Of a stretch of DNA of 44,093 bases, positions 22,594 through 32,364 are shown in pieces. The stretch comes from Conoideocrella luteorostrata. Taxonomy: Eukaryota > Ascomycota > Sordariomycetes > Hypocreales > Clavicipitaceae. The position numbers and the translations under genes are program-made. Below the pieces are notes generated by a model. That model had not been told where the DNA came from. It did no database searches and saw only the letters and a list, made by a program, of their open reading frames with translations. Each line of letters starts with the position of its first letter. The first letter of the stretch is position 1. The stretch spans positions 1-44,093 of the forward strand of contig JASWJB010000344.1 of NCBI GenBank assembly GCA_032433595.1, read 5' to 3'.

Positions 22594-22884
22594 TCATCTC
22601 CGCCGTGTAATGCCCAGTCTCTCGTCCCTGGCTCGTCTCGCCGCCCCAGGACTCTGACTGTCCTGCACGCCTTCCATGTGCTGGTGCTGGTGCTGTTGCG
22701 GATGGCCGTGTGTTTGAGACGCGGCTGCTGCGGCTGCTGCCTCTGCGCGCTGTTGCTGTTGCTGTTGCTGCAGCAGCATCTGCTCCTGCTGCTGTAGAAG
22801 GAGAGCTTCGTTCGCGCGCCGGTCCTCGTAGGAGGCTATGTCTTCGGGGGTGATTTGGATGGTTGTGGCGGGACGGCGGAGCAT
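22594..22884 (-). CDS. Anaphase-promoting complex subunit CDC26
   Basis: A single frame of 96 residues begins MLRRPATTIQITPEDIASYE. The N-terminal MLRR followed by a short Thr/Pro segment and a D/E-x-x-x-Y/F-E helix is the CDC26 signature. That segment inserts into the TPR groove of the APC6/Cut9 subunit and stabilises the ubiquitin ligase. The rest is low complexity: LLLQQQEQMLLQQQQQQQ, an alanine run and a His/Gln run, then RRARDERLGI near the end. The polyQ and polyA runs come from CTG/GCT-type codon repeats and may vary in length. The frame is open 14 codons upstream but lacks an ATG there, so I start at 22884. The length is close to other fungal CDC26 proteins. Confidence 0.8.
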   Translation of the reverse strand: MLRRPATTIQITPEDIASYEDRRANEALLLQQQEQMLLQQQQQQQRAEAAAAAAASQTHGHPQQHQHQHMEGVQDSQSPGAARRARDERLGITRRR

Positions 22885-23448
22885 TGTGGCGATGATGTGT
22901 TGGATGGGAGGGATGGGCGGAGCCAAGGTGTTTACAATATCGGCTGGGTGGTGGAGGTTGGTGGTGGTGGCTCGATGGTATGGGCTGATGGTTGACGATG
23001 GTTGTTATGTTGTGGTTACTTCAGTAGTGGGTGGTATGTTTGGGTCTGGGGGGCTGCAAGTAAGGGTGGGTTGAGACTGTAGCTTAGGATGCTGGATGGT
23101 GGGGGCGTGTTGAAGTGGGGGAGTTGAAGAACAGCGATGGATGACATCGACGGGTTGTTGGCACACAGTTCAGACCTTTCTTTCCGTCTACTCCGTAGTT
23201 AGAGGACAATGTCTATTCATTACATGTAAAGCTACTTTATAGCGAGATCGCTATTTCCTGCTCGGCGTTCAAATCATTTCCTTCATTATTGACACATAGC
23301 ATGTAGCCATGCATTAGCCTGCGCAAAACTCTCCGCCCCCGTCCGTCCCATTACAGTCCATCTATGCTTGCAGAGCACTGCCTTGAGTCCAGAGCTTCCT
23401 GCTCCGTGCTCCATACTCGTATACATCTTGCAGATTCCGAACCGTCGC
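22885..23448. other. CDC26 promoter region
   Basis: It is G/T-rich on the plus strand, with many GGTGG and GTTG words. TACTCCGTA occurs at 23189-23197. It holds the CDC26 promoter and the 3' end of the next minus-strand gene. No other gene is seen. Confidence 0.5.
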
Positions 23449-25401
23449 TTATATATACAACCTGTCTGCCGTCGGTCTAAATGTCCCTCTGACAGCAGCC
23501 CGAAGAGTGTATCTGTCTGGTGACAGATTCTCGGGCGTCCACTTCCTTGGAGGCGACCGATTTGTAAAGAACCGCATGGGCTCGGCAGGCAGGGGTCGAT
23601 GCTTTTCGCTTGGCTTCCGGAGAAGCGGATTCTTATCAGAACCAACTTTTGATGTGAATCGCGAATCAACACTATAAGAAGGTGAATTCCACGGGGGAGA
23701 TGCACGATCGGATACAAGGTCGCCGTGGGGGATCCCGAGGTTTTCAAACCAGTCTACCAGCTCTTCTTCAGTTTCGCTCTCCTCGCCGTCGTATTCATAG
23801 AGGGCCTCTTTCAAATCGTCTTCAATACAGAGAGTAGCTACTTGGAACGAGGTTTTATCCACAGAGTCCTCTGGTGCGTCATCACGGTCGTCTGTCGAGG
23901 CCTCGGCTTTCCCGCAGGCTGTACGGCCGTGGTGGGGGGAAGACCTCACCCCGGATGGAGATGTGCCTGTCCGGCAGACGGGCGCGAGGCTGCTGTCTGA
24001 TCGAGCACTGACAGCCCCGCTTGTTCTTCCAACAGTGCCGCCAGCCGCGGTAATCGTTGCTTCCGGTATAGTCGGCAGCTTTGCCCTGGATTTGTTGTTG
24101 TAGAAGTGCTTTTCAGGATTCTTAGGCGGCGGGCTAGAAGCTGCAGCGTTGTTGGGTGATAGTGCAGCATCGCCTTGTTGGTCCTGTCCTTCACACACCT
24201 GTTCGCTCTCGCCATACGATTTTTCTGGACTAGAGAAATCTTTGTGGACTACAGCGTTATCGAGCGGGGATGTGGGAGAATTAGCACGCTGACTGACAAC
24301 ACCAGCTTGGGCTCCGTTACGGTGAAGTGCAGGAGATTGCGATCTCACGCTTCGCGCACAGTCCATCCAGCTTCGCCCATCAAATGAGGAGTGTTTGTTG
24401 TCTCGTACTTGCAAACGTCGAGTGCGTATTTGATCAATTTGATCAGATGTCAGCATCTCATCTGCCTCGACGCGCTTGAAAAGAGTTCCGGATAGGATTT
24501 GCGAGACTCCATTCCGCATAGTCCATTTAGAGGATGACCCTGTCCCTGGAAGACCGCAGAGGGGCAAAACGGTTTTCTTCTTCGGTTCTTTTCGTTTAGT
24601 CTTCTTAGCAGGTACCACCTTTTCCTTCCGATTTTCAGGATGGGGAGGAAGTGGTTTGTTCAGGGGGCTGACTTGGATGCGCTTGGGCGGAGTGCTTTGC
24701 CCAAGCTCATGGTGGCCGGATGAGTCCGGATGAGAATGCTCTGGATGTATCTCGGCCACTGACGACGAGATTGACTCTGAAGGATCAGCAAACCATGAAT
24801 TTGGGCCCGTGTCATCTTTCAACGAATCGCCAACACTCTTGAATGCCTCTTCTGTCTCCTGAATTAGAGTATAAACCGACTCTGTCCAAGACTGTTGTTG
24901 CGAATCAGGCGTTACCACGAGTCTCTGCAAGTGACCGTTTGGCATCAGAGCAACACCGGATTCTGAAAATGGAGAGAAAGACCTGTCCATTGTTTCTTCG
25001 CTCGCTCTACCCACATCCTGTTCACATAGGCTATGGGCATGTTGCAAGTTTGGCATCCGTTGTACATGATGCTCGGCCGCCGGCTTCCGCGAGCGACTTT
25101 TGGAGCTGGCAGAACCCCCATGTGCGTGGTGTTTACCAAGGCGGCTGCAGGAGTAATCTTTGTTGCCATATGGGCCTCTGCTATTATCGTGCCGAAGAGG
25201 TGCGGGAGTCATAGAGCGACGACGTCTGGCGTTCGGAAGCCAAGACAACGATCGGGATGAACTCTTTGAATCCCTTTGCAATGATGGTTTCTCATCACAA
25301 GATTGTGCTCTTCGATGGTTCCCTTTGAATGTACCCTGAGTACGTTTTGGGCTCGATTCGCTCTGCCTTGGTAACTGGCCGGTAGATATTTGATTCCGCA
25401 T
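23449..25401 (-). CDS. Conserved-looking fungal protein of unknown function, mostly disordered
   Basis: A 650-residue frame without detectable introns from the ATG at 25401. The frame stays open eight codons further up to a CTAG, which looks like a splice acceptor, so a short upstream exon is possible. I do not recognise the family. The protein is rich in Ser, Pro, Arg and Lys. Its best-ordered part is VSQILSGTLFKRVEADEM with DQIDQIRTRRLQVRD around residues 308-342, which looks like a conserved helical motif. A second acidic patch is YEYDGEESETEEELVDWFEN near 540-560. The C-terminal region, with RFFTNRSPPRKWTPENLSPD, may be a short linear motif. No signal peptide or membrane helix is visible. 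A scaffold or regulatory role would fit but is only a guess. Confidence 0.7.
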   Translation of the reverse strand: MRNQISTGQLPRQSESSPKRTQGTFKGNHRRAQSCDEKPSLQRDSKSSSRSLSWLPNARRRRSMTPAPLRHDNSRGPYGNKDYSCSRLGKHHAHGGSASSKSRSRKPAAEHHVQRMPNLQHAHSLCEQDVGRASEETMDRSFSPFSESGVALMPNGHLQRLVVTPDSQQQSWTESVYTLIQETEEAFKSVGDSLKDDTGPNSWFADPSESISSSVAEIHPEHSHPDSSGHHELGQSTPPKRIQVSPLNKPLPPHPENRKEKVVPAKKTKRKEPKKKTVLPLCGLPGTGSSSKWTMRNGVSQILSGTLFKRVEADEMLTSDQIDQIRTRRLQVRDNKHSSFDGRSWMDCARSVRSQSPALHRNGAQAGVVSQRANSPTSPLDNAVVHKDFSSPEKSYGESEQVCEGQDQQGDAALSPNNAAASSPPPKNPEKHFYNNKSRAKLPTIPEATITAAGGTVGRTSGAVSARSDSSLAPVCRTGTSPSGVRSSPHHGRTACGKAEASTDDRDDAPEDSVDKTSFQVATLCIEDDLKEALYEYDGEESETEEELVDWFENLGIPHGDLVSDRASPPWNSPSYSVDSRFTSKVGSDKNPLLRKPSEKHRPLPAEPMRFFTNRSPPRKWTPENLSPDRYTLRAAVRGTFRPTADRLYI

Positions 25402-27994
25402 CACGACGGTACAAAAACCCCCCACCTAGGTGATATAAATGAGAGTTCGATTTAGGTTTTGGATGAGGATGAAACAAAAAAGTTATCTTGTTTGGAGAAG
25501 TAGAAAGATGAATGAAAGGATCAGCTGCTGCAGATGAATGCGGACAAGAGGTCGTCCAGCATAAGACGACGCTGACACCTGATTAGACAGGACTCTTGCT
25601 TATCGCGCACGTTTTGAACAACGTTTATAGTCCTTCCGGAGGCGCCGCTGTACTTGAAGGGAACAATAGGATTGTGTCTCACGTGTGAACATACAGCGAA
25701 AGAGGACTCCTGCTGCTGATGTGGCAAATTTTGGCAAACAACGGGAAAGGGACAGTCTTCGCAGAAGAAGAAGGGAGATGCGTAGTATTGTATCTCACTC
25801 ACCCTGGCGTATAGTAGGATGTCAGTATGCTGTGGGACTTTGATCCTTCTTAAGTGTGGGCAACATCTGTCTTTTGGGGCCAGAGGCGTACCCAGGATAT
25901 GGATTCCCACCCACACCTGACCAGAAATAGACAGGTGTCTGAGTGGTTTTGGAAGACGTAAATGTTTTCCCCTTGGAGTGTACAACACGGAATACATGTT
26001 GTGTTCCCCAGGTTGCCGTAGTCATCAAAAGTGGTGGCGGCGGCGGCGGCCAGGCCCAGTTCCAGTCGTAGCCGATACGGTGGGATCCATGCAAGCAACC
26101 CTTTAAGGCCAGGATGACGCAGCAGGGGGTCATTGTAGCACACGGCCGCAGTCAAGACTGCTCGCTCGAAAACTATTTACTTATTTCAACTAGCGCTGTT
26201 CTAGTTTGTAGTTCGGCCCGTGATCCGTTTATTTTGGCCCAGTGTGAGGTGGTGGTGGTGGTAGTGGTCGTTGCGTTCCCTAGATGGTTGAGCAGAGCAT
26301 CTATCTATCCATCACCACCTGCTGCGTGAACGAGCCAAGTAAGGCGCCTTTGCATCTGTTGGGAGAACACTTTCGCCGATCTGCATCCACTACTGCCAAG
26401 ACTTTTGCTAATACGTGATACTGGTAGTTACCCAGTGGGCTGTTACTGTTTAACCAGAACAGTAAGCGAAGGCAGCTTGCGGCGATCTCTGCTGAGGTGG
26501 AAGCTGAAATCCACTATTTCCTTACAGCTTAAAGGAATAAAGCTGAATGCAAACAGTAAGCCACAATTAAAGACATTATACTAAAATTGAAGCGAGCAGA
26601 TGTGCCGTTCCATTGGCTAGTGAAACACTACATATACCACCTGGTGACACAAGCCCGAGAGATGATTAGATTATAGACGGCCTGGAACAGCACTGGCATC
26701 TTTAGCTTACAAGAATGCGACTTCCGTTTGGCAAAACAAGGATAGCCATAGCAAGTTTCGTGCAAATACGTCCACGTCACTCAACGCAGCCGCAAGCAGC
26801 CTTAATTATAACATTGAGCCTAGAACTCGGCATGTTGATTGTATCGTATGTGCTGCAGCCCAGGCATACAACTCCGAGCCTTGTTGTCTCTCATAAACAG
26901 CATTGCAAATGACAGTCCAGCTTTGCTTTGGAGCACTAGCTTGCATAAGCAAACTTCAAGTTGGATCCTATGAAAACAGGACGGTCCCCTAATAAACAGG
27001 GATATCGAGCAAAAGATCAAGTAACAAGAAAACGTTGTGGGAGGGATCGCAGTAATAGAACCAACCGGTTTACGGCCACATGGCCAGTTATGTCCCCTAG
27101 CTCATGTTAGTAAAGGAGACACAGTGCACTTTGAGGGTGCAAGATGCCCGTGCGTGCACAAGACGCTTCGTGATCCCGTTGTATGAATACCGGCCGCAGA
27201 CTGCTATGCGCTAAAACAAAACTGCGACATGGTTTGATGCGGGGATACAATAAGGCTGGACACAAGAAACTACGCTGTCATACTTAGCAACTCAACCTTC
27301 CTGTGGCAAAGAGGTCACGGACTTCCTGAGGCCAGTTGATAGGGGATCTATGACATCGCAATCACCTGTACTTGCTGCCTCCCTTCTTCCCTTCATTTTC
27401 CATTCTGACCCATGTTCTATGCAAGAATCCTAGGTAGCGGTCATGGGTTGAGGGACGTGCACCAGCAGAACAGAGGCTTTTAGACATTCTCTGGAGATGA
27501 TGGAGAGAATCACATGGCGAGTCCTGTGATGCCGTTTGCTTGATAAGGAGGCCGGTGGTGCCTTTGTGTGACCTCTTCTTCCAGCTTCTGCCTAGCCGCA
27601 TGGACATGTTAGCTATGTAGCCTGCTTGCCTGCCAAGCATGCACTCGCTGGTTTGCATTCTTGCTTGCCACGTCTTTTGATACCCTGATTTCTAGTTTCG
27701 GCTCCTGCTTCAGCCTTGCCTATTTCTGGTAGACTTCCATGCCGTTCGGCGCGCACCACTTGGTGTGTAATATGGCGTGGCGTGCGTGCGGCATGGAGGA
27801 AGATGATGTGCGAGCGAATGAGAGCCGAGGCGAAAGGGCAGCGACAGGGATGAAGAAGAGAACACCGTGCGTAGAAGCTGCAGTAGTGCGCGTTAGTACC
27901 GAGTGTCTTGTACGATATGTCGTCCGCGATCAGCCGGCAGTGGTGTTGATGAAACGACAGATGCACAAATGGAGTCTCGCAGAAGGCAATCGAG
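25402..27994. other. Gene-poor region of 2.6 kb
   Basis: No gene is supported on either strand. The longer open frames (for example on the minus strand between 25521 and 26155) overlap in several frames, are rich in GGCGGC or GGTGGT repeats and show no family features. A hairpin-forming A/T-rich patch lies at 26440-26600. The right end leads into the complete MITE. Confidence 0.55.
26443..26465. repeat. Inverted repeat TTACTGTT...AACAGTAA
   Basis: Eight-base perfect arms at 26443-26450 and 26458-26465 are separated by seven bases. A second small inverted repeat, CAGCTT...AAGCTG, follows at 26526-26546, and AACAGTAA recurs near 26571. The patch may be a remnant of a small transposon. Confidence 0.4.
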
Positions 27995-27999
27995 GTAGG

Positions 28000-28255
28000 C
28001 ATGCGGGGGACAGTTTAACTGAGCCATTTCGTCCACATTGTCCAATTGACCCTTTCAATTAGAACACCCACTATAAATGCAATTAAAGCTTATTATTACT
28101 AAAATTTATTACCTAAATAGTTATTTAAGCTATATAATAGTTATTTTTTTTCTTTTCTTTTTTTTTTTTTTCTTTAATTTTATCTTGTTTTTGGTCGCCA
28201 AGGCATTATCTCTTGCAGAGTTCATGCATGGCTCAGTTAAACTGTCCCCCGCTTG
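28000..28255. mobile_element. Complete 256-bp MITE with GTAGG target duplication
   Basis: The element has 28-bp terminal inverted repeats starting CAAGCGGGGGACAGTTTAAC on the right end read inward, and CATGCGGGGG on the left (one mismatch). GTAGG occurs directly on both sides, at 27995-27999 and 28256-28260, as a five-base target-site duplication. The interior is A/T-rich and noncoding, with a long T-run at 28143-28170 and the block GGTCGCCAAGGCATTATCTC near the right end. Compared with the copies at the window edges it lacks CCACCTCG just inside the right repeat. No transposase is encoded, so it depends on an element elsewhere. The superfamily is not assigned: five-base duplications do not fit Tc1/pogo (TA) or hAT (8 bp). 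Confidence 0.88.
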
Positions 28256-28370
28256 GTAGGCCAAGCCATGGCTGGTGTGGCCAGGTCCGTGGGCAGCGGG
28301 CAGGGCAGGGGCAGGGTCCAGCGAAGAGTGGTAGGGCAAACACTGCGGCTTTGGAAGGATCCAGATCAAG

Positions 28371-28403
28371 CCAGACCAGACCCAGACCGGACCCAGACCA
28401 GAG
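28371..28403. repeat. Degenerate CCAGAC(C) tandem repeat
   Basis: About five imperfect units of CCAGACC or GGACC arranged head to tail. The repeat directly precedes the pol III box-like segment and starts about 115 bp from the MITE. Confidence 0.5.
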
Positions 28404-28404
28404 C

Positions 28405-28460
28405 TCGAATCGAACTGTTTGGCATTCTTTCTGTTGATCGCCTCCTAGTTGAGCTACGAA
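28405..28460 (-). other. Possible tRNA-derived relic (SINE-like) with A-box and B-box motifs
   Basis: On the minus strand, TAGCTCAACTAGG (28456-28444) fits the internal A box of tRNA genes. AGTTCGATTC (28416-28407) fits most of the B box. They are 40 bases apart, the spacing of a tRNA gene. The D-stem, anticodon stem and T-stem do not pair properly, so it is not a working tRNA. It could be a decayed tRNA, the head of a SINE, or chance. Confidence 0.3.
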
Positions 28461-30006
28461 CGACTGGGGAAGAAATAAACCTAATCCTGACGCACATAGA
28501 GCATAACGTACTAGATAACTGCTAGCAGCACATCTCTATACCACACTGTAAATGCCGCAGATTTTGGCTGGTACGGAGACCCAAGAGACCTCCGAAATGC
28601 CTCGTGGCTACGGAGCACAAGGGTGGTAATTGTTAGACGAACCTACCAGCTGTGCTAATCTACAAAACGTTTAGCAACTCCATCCTCGACCGCTCTAGTT
28701 CCTCGTACACCGCTGACGAGAGCGACATCCAGATGGCATCATGTCAGAAATCGTTCAATCGCCAAGAGCAGATCATCGCGCCTTGGACACTTGTCGACTA
28801 AAAACTTGTTGAGCGGGCGTACCTATCCATTCTGATTCGTCCTGTCCCTCAACAAAGGCCGGATTCATTGCTCACAGAGACTAAAGTAGTTCATCGTGAC
28901 CTTCTACCGCCGTGCTAGCCGTGCTCGCCCTGCCCGCCTTTCTATAGGAACTACTGCCAGATTATCAGTTGACGGGAATTAGCCCAGCAAGATCAGATCC
29001 TAAAATGCACCGTCGCTTCCTAGTTCTGTCATAACACATCGATTTTCCCAATGCAACCGTACCATCAATTTTGTCGCTTGTACCTGCAAGATCCACGAGC
29101 CTTCTCCTCGCAGCAATCCAACCGCACCATTCATGGTTCATGGGTCCTATTTTAAGCCTGTAAATCGGCATGCAAACCATAGGGCACAGTGCAAGTGCAC
29201 TGATCATAGAACTGCGCCATTTCCGTTCCGGATGCAAGTACTCCGTAGGCTTGCCACGGGTCGGGCCCGGTTCATAATGAAATGCACTCTCTCTCCGGCT
29301 TGGATGCGAAGACCTCTGCGACAGCCACACCTCCTTCGCTCTCTACATCAACTTAGCACATCACAATGACATTGACACGCTAGCTTTGCATCTGTACGTT
29401 GTAGCCTCGGCGCGGTTTTCTAGAAAGGGTACCGGCCAGGAGTTTAGTATGATTTGTTTCGCTCACCTATCTAACTGCGTAGCATCCCCCCCTCGACTTT
29501 AACCAGAAAAGGCTGTATTCCCTAGCTCCAAGAGTTCACGGCAAATACTCATTTGTTTCTTGTTCGTTTTCATCTCCCCAGATTTGGTCTTCTCGGCCGT
29601 ATCCCGATATCCGGATCTGTCTGGACCGCGCCCCCCCTTGTCCTCACTGTCGTATATTTGGAACTCCCTGGACGAGAAGGCTGCATCCAATCCGCCCCTG
29701 CGACGGAGTAATTGAACCCTGCCACACCCACGCGCCAACGCCGAAACGGATCCTTGCCATGTGCCTGATCCATTTGCTCCGATTTCATATCTGTAAATTG
29801 CCAAAATTGTTCCGAAACAAAAGCCAAATTACCCTGCTGTTTGTATCCGTGATGAATGAAAAGAAAGGGGGGAGAAGAAGAAAGTCGTGGGAAAAATGGA
29901 CCGCAAAATGGTGGGATAGAATGTTTGTATGGCACGAGTGTGTATTGTGTGATCAGCATAGATAGTCAGTCCCACCATGACCTTTATACTGTCATCATTG
30001 TTCCCA

Positions 30007-30297
30007 TTATAGAATATTATTCGCCTCACGCATCCTTCTAGGCGTCCCCGTCCGTAGGAAAGATGACGCAGCGTGGCTTGGAAATCGAACCGGTCGTCCC
30101 TCAAGCAGGGTTTGGCGGTCCTCCTCTTCCTCTCCTCCATCATTCTCACCGATGTGGCTCGTGCCGCAGCATGAGGTGAAGCAGCTGCCAATGGGCTGAA
30201 GAACTCGACGGGGAAAATTAATGATTTTGCGGATGCAGCTTCTGCCTTTCCTTTTCTCTGGCTCGTCATCCAGCCTGATTCCCTTGGAAAGAAGCAT
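30007..30297 (-). CDS. Small Cys-containing hypothetical protein
   Basis: A single 96-codon frame starts at the ATG at 30297 (MLLSKGIRLDDEPEKRKGR). I do not recognise it with certainty. It is basic at the N-terminus, then has SCIRKIINFPRRVLQPIGSC followed by FTSCCG, then an acidic GENDGGEEEEDRQTLLEGR and a basic C-terminal part. The cysteine cluster after a basic amphipathic stretch could be a lipid-modified membrane anchor; that is inference. It stands alone in a gene-poor region. A longer frame overlaps it in another phase, but this one has the more protein-like composition. Transcript evidence would decide. Confidence 0.4.
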   Translation of the reverse strand: MLLSKGIRLDDEPEKRKGRSCIRKIINFPRRVLQPIGSCFTSCCGTSHIGENDGGEEEEDRQTLLEGRPVRFPSHAASSFLRTGTPRRMREANNIL

Positions 30298-31047
30298 GTC
30301 GGTGATGCCGATGCCGATATTAGACGTTTGCTTGCACGGGAGGCCCAGGTGGTGGCTCGTGTATAGTATGAGCTGACAGCAAGTTTCTTCCTATCAAAGC
30401 CGCAGGTAGGGGATTATTTATTTGATTTGTAGAATGATTATGCACAAGGTGTTTACTAGACACTGAAAAGGGGAACCAAACCATGATACTTAATTGAATT
30501 TACAGACCATTATTTCTCCTCCCTGCCTACCTCCCTTCACCAGGCCTGATCAACGAATGTGCCCGCCTCATTCCAGTCCATGGTCTAGACAACGCCATAC
30601 GAGCCCCCCCAAAAAAAAAGTCACACAGGTCTTGGATATTCACTGCGCAGCTCCGTTACGTCCATATATCAGTATCTAAGTGGGATTATGCCGTTGTGCC
30701 AATTGAGACTTGTGGCATGTCATTTTGCGGCCGGGTCAACACACCAGCTTGCCATCGTGACCATGCGTCGTCATCGATGTGACGTGGGCTAAACGGTTTA
30801 TGGCCAGACTCCATCAACTCATAAAAATGTGGTATTGAGAACAAATGCAAATCGCGAGACAGGAAAAAAATATATACCAGCAGGCGTAGAATCCAAGGTG
30901 CCCAGGGACTTTATTTGTCGCCCGACTAAACAATCAGGAAACTAGTGGACATGTTTGTTCCCTGTGCAAGTAACTGCATTGATTTCTCTCCCTTGACCGA
31001 TCAAACTTTGTATCCTGCATGCCAGTATCGAACATATGATCCACTAT
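30298..31047. other. Intergenic region downstream of Rad1
   Basis: It contains the presumed 3' UTR of the Rad1 gene and the upstream region of the small candidate gene. An A-run lies at about 30611-30619. No open frame is convincing. Confidence 0.5.
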
Positions 31048-32081
31048 CTATTCATCATCGAAATCAATATTGCGACTACCGTCTTCGTCGTCGTCCTCTT
31101 CCTCATAGAGGATGAACGGGACGAATCGAAAGTCAAGAAAGCTCCGCTTGCCACCCTCCATTTCAACCATGAACTGCAAGCTCAGAACACCTTGTGCATC
31201 TCCTCGTAGACTAATCTTGTTCGCTATCCGCATGGCCTCCGTTGAATTCTTGATGAAATCGAACTTGTACGTTTGCGACCAACGGTCGGCAATTGTAAAA
31301 GTCTCTAAAAGGTCTCTACCTCTAGCAAAATCCACTGCAGAGCTTCCCAAATCACCTGTTCCGGCTAACGACAAAAACGGAGACGTTTTGCTTGCGACGA
31401 CGGTCAGTTTGTCAGGTGCTGTAGGAGATATTTCAGCCAGAGAGTCCAATAATGACCGTGAGGGCATGATGATTTTGAACGATAGTTCTTCCCTGTTGAA
31501 CGGGATATCTTCAGGCAGCTCCGGGACATATGTTGTTAAACCAGCCGTCGTTTTCACACCAGACTCTTCGATCGTTATCTTGAACGGCTCGCCCTCCTCA
31601 CTGTAAAGCAAGGTGCATGTCCCCGAAATTCCCAGCGTCTGATTGCTGAAAGCATCCGCTCTGTAGTTTCTCAAGTTGCTTCGATAAGGATCCTGCTCAG
31701 ATTTTTGCGCCTTGGCAGCCACGTCCACTGCTCCAAAAATCTGAAGCACTTCAAGGAATGATGCTAATGAAAGCTGAAAATTCGGTAAGTCAGCAGCTTC
31801 GTCGTCGTCGGTCACTGGTAAGTCGAGGCTGTATGCTGAGAACAGAGCCTTATCGAGGAATGCAACCCCTATCCGCAGGTTAGCCTTGCTGCGTCTTGAT
31901 CTAATGGGAGAATATGGCACGAACCTTGCATCACTCTGGAGTGGTCAGCTGCAAATCGGATACCGTCCTCAGTAATCTGAACATGAACTCTCGGTGCAAA
32001 GTTAATGCATCGAAGAAGCTGGTATAGCGGTCTTGTAGACGTAGCTACGGCTCGAAAGATAGGAGGGCTACCGGGTGCCAT
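31048..32081 (-). CDS. DNA damage checkpoint clamp subunit Rad1 (9-1-1 complex)
   Basis: Two exons, 32081-31925 and 31868-31048, give 325 residues. The intron donor is the uncommon GTTCGT and the acceptor ATAG. The protein is PCNA-like. The N-terminal domain has PLYQLLRCINFAPRVHVQIT and GIRFAADHSRVMQGVAFLDK, and the second domain includes FSFK-type strands (LSFKIIMPSRSLLDSL). The C-terminal strand region ends FLDFRFVPF followed by an acidic tail, DEDGSRNIDFDDE. Rad1 forms a ring with Rad9 and Hus1, is loaded at damaged DNA by Rad17-RFC and activates the ATR-type kinase. An acidic loop (VTDDDEAADLPN) near residues 85-95 is typical of fungal forms. It lies in tandem with OST5, 283 bp downstream of its stop. 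Confidence 0.88.
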
Positions 32082-32193
32082 TTTGGTCAAGAAAAGGCGC
32101 TGATTGTATCTTGCGACAGAAGCACGACGTGTGTGGAAGGTTAATTTTAAATAGAAATCAAACAATAGTATCAGAAACCAGTCGCTTCTTGGA

Positions 32194-32271
32194 CTCTCTG
32201 TCTCTCTCTCTCTCTGTCTCTCTTTCTTTCTTTCTGTCTTTCTTTGTTTCTCTCTCGTTCTCTCTCCTCCT
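32194..32271. repeat. CT/TTTC-rich simple repeat upstream of Rad1
   Basis: An interrupted pyrimidine tract (CTCTCTGTCT, TTTCTTTCTTTC) on the plus strand, so purine-rich on the Rad1 coding strand. It lies 113-190 bp upstream of the Rad1 ATG, in the OST5-Rad1 spacer. Confidence 0.8.
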
Positions 32272-32364
32272 ATGTCTTCGCTCCACTTCTCGTCGTCCTT
32301 CAACTAATATACAATGCAATGACTGGTTCGAAAGCCAGTTGGTTTTGTGAGTGTGGAGGGTATA

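Larger units (their letters stand above)
28261..30006. other. Gene-poor region with tRNA-like and short tandem repeats
   Basis: No gene is supported. A degenerate CCAGACC tandem repeat lies at 28371-28403. Pol III box-like motifs follow it on the minus strand. TACTCCGTA occurs at 29239-29247. The remaining short open frames overlap each other and look spurious. Confidence 0.5.

Noticed and set aside
22498..22797. Plus-strand 99-codon frame rich in Leu and Cys
   Set aside because: It is the antisense shadow of the CDC26 polyglutamine and polyalanine runs.
25521..26155. Minus-strand open frames of 100-160 codons
   Set aside because: Several overlap in different phases, they depend on simple repeats such as GGCGGC, and they show no domain or splice logic.
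26114..26329. Plus-strand frame with a Val-rich run
   Set aside because: The run comes from GGT/GTG repeats and the frame has no other protein-like feature.
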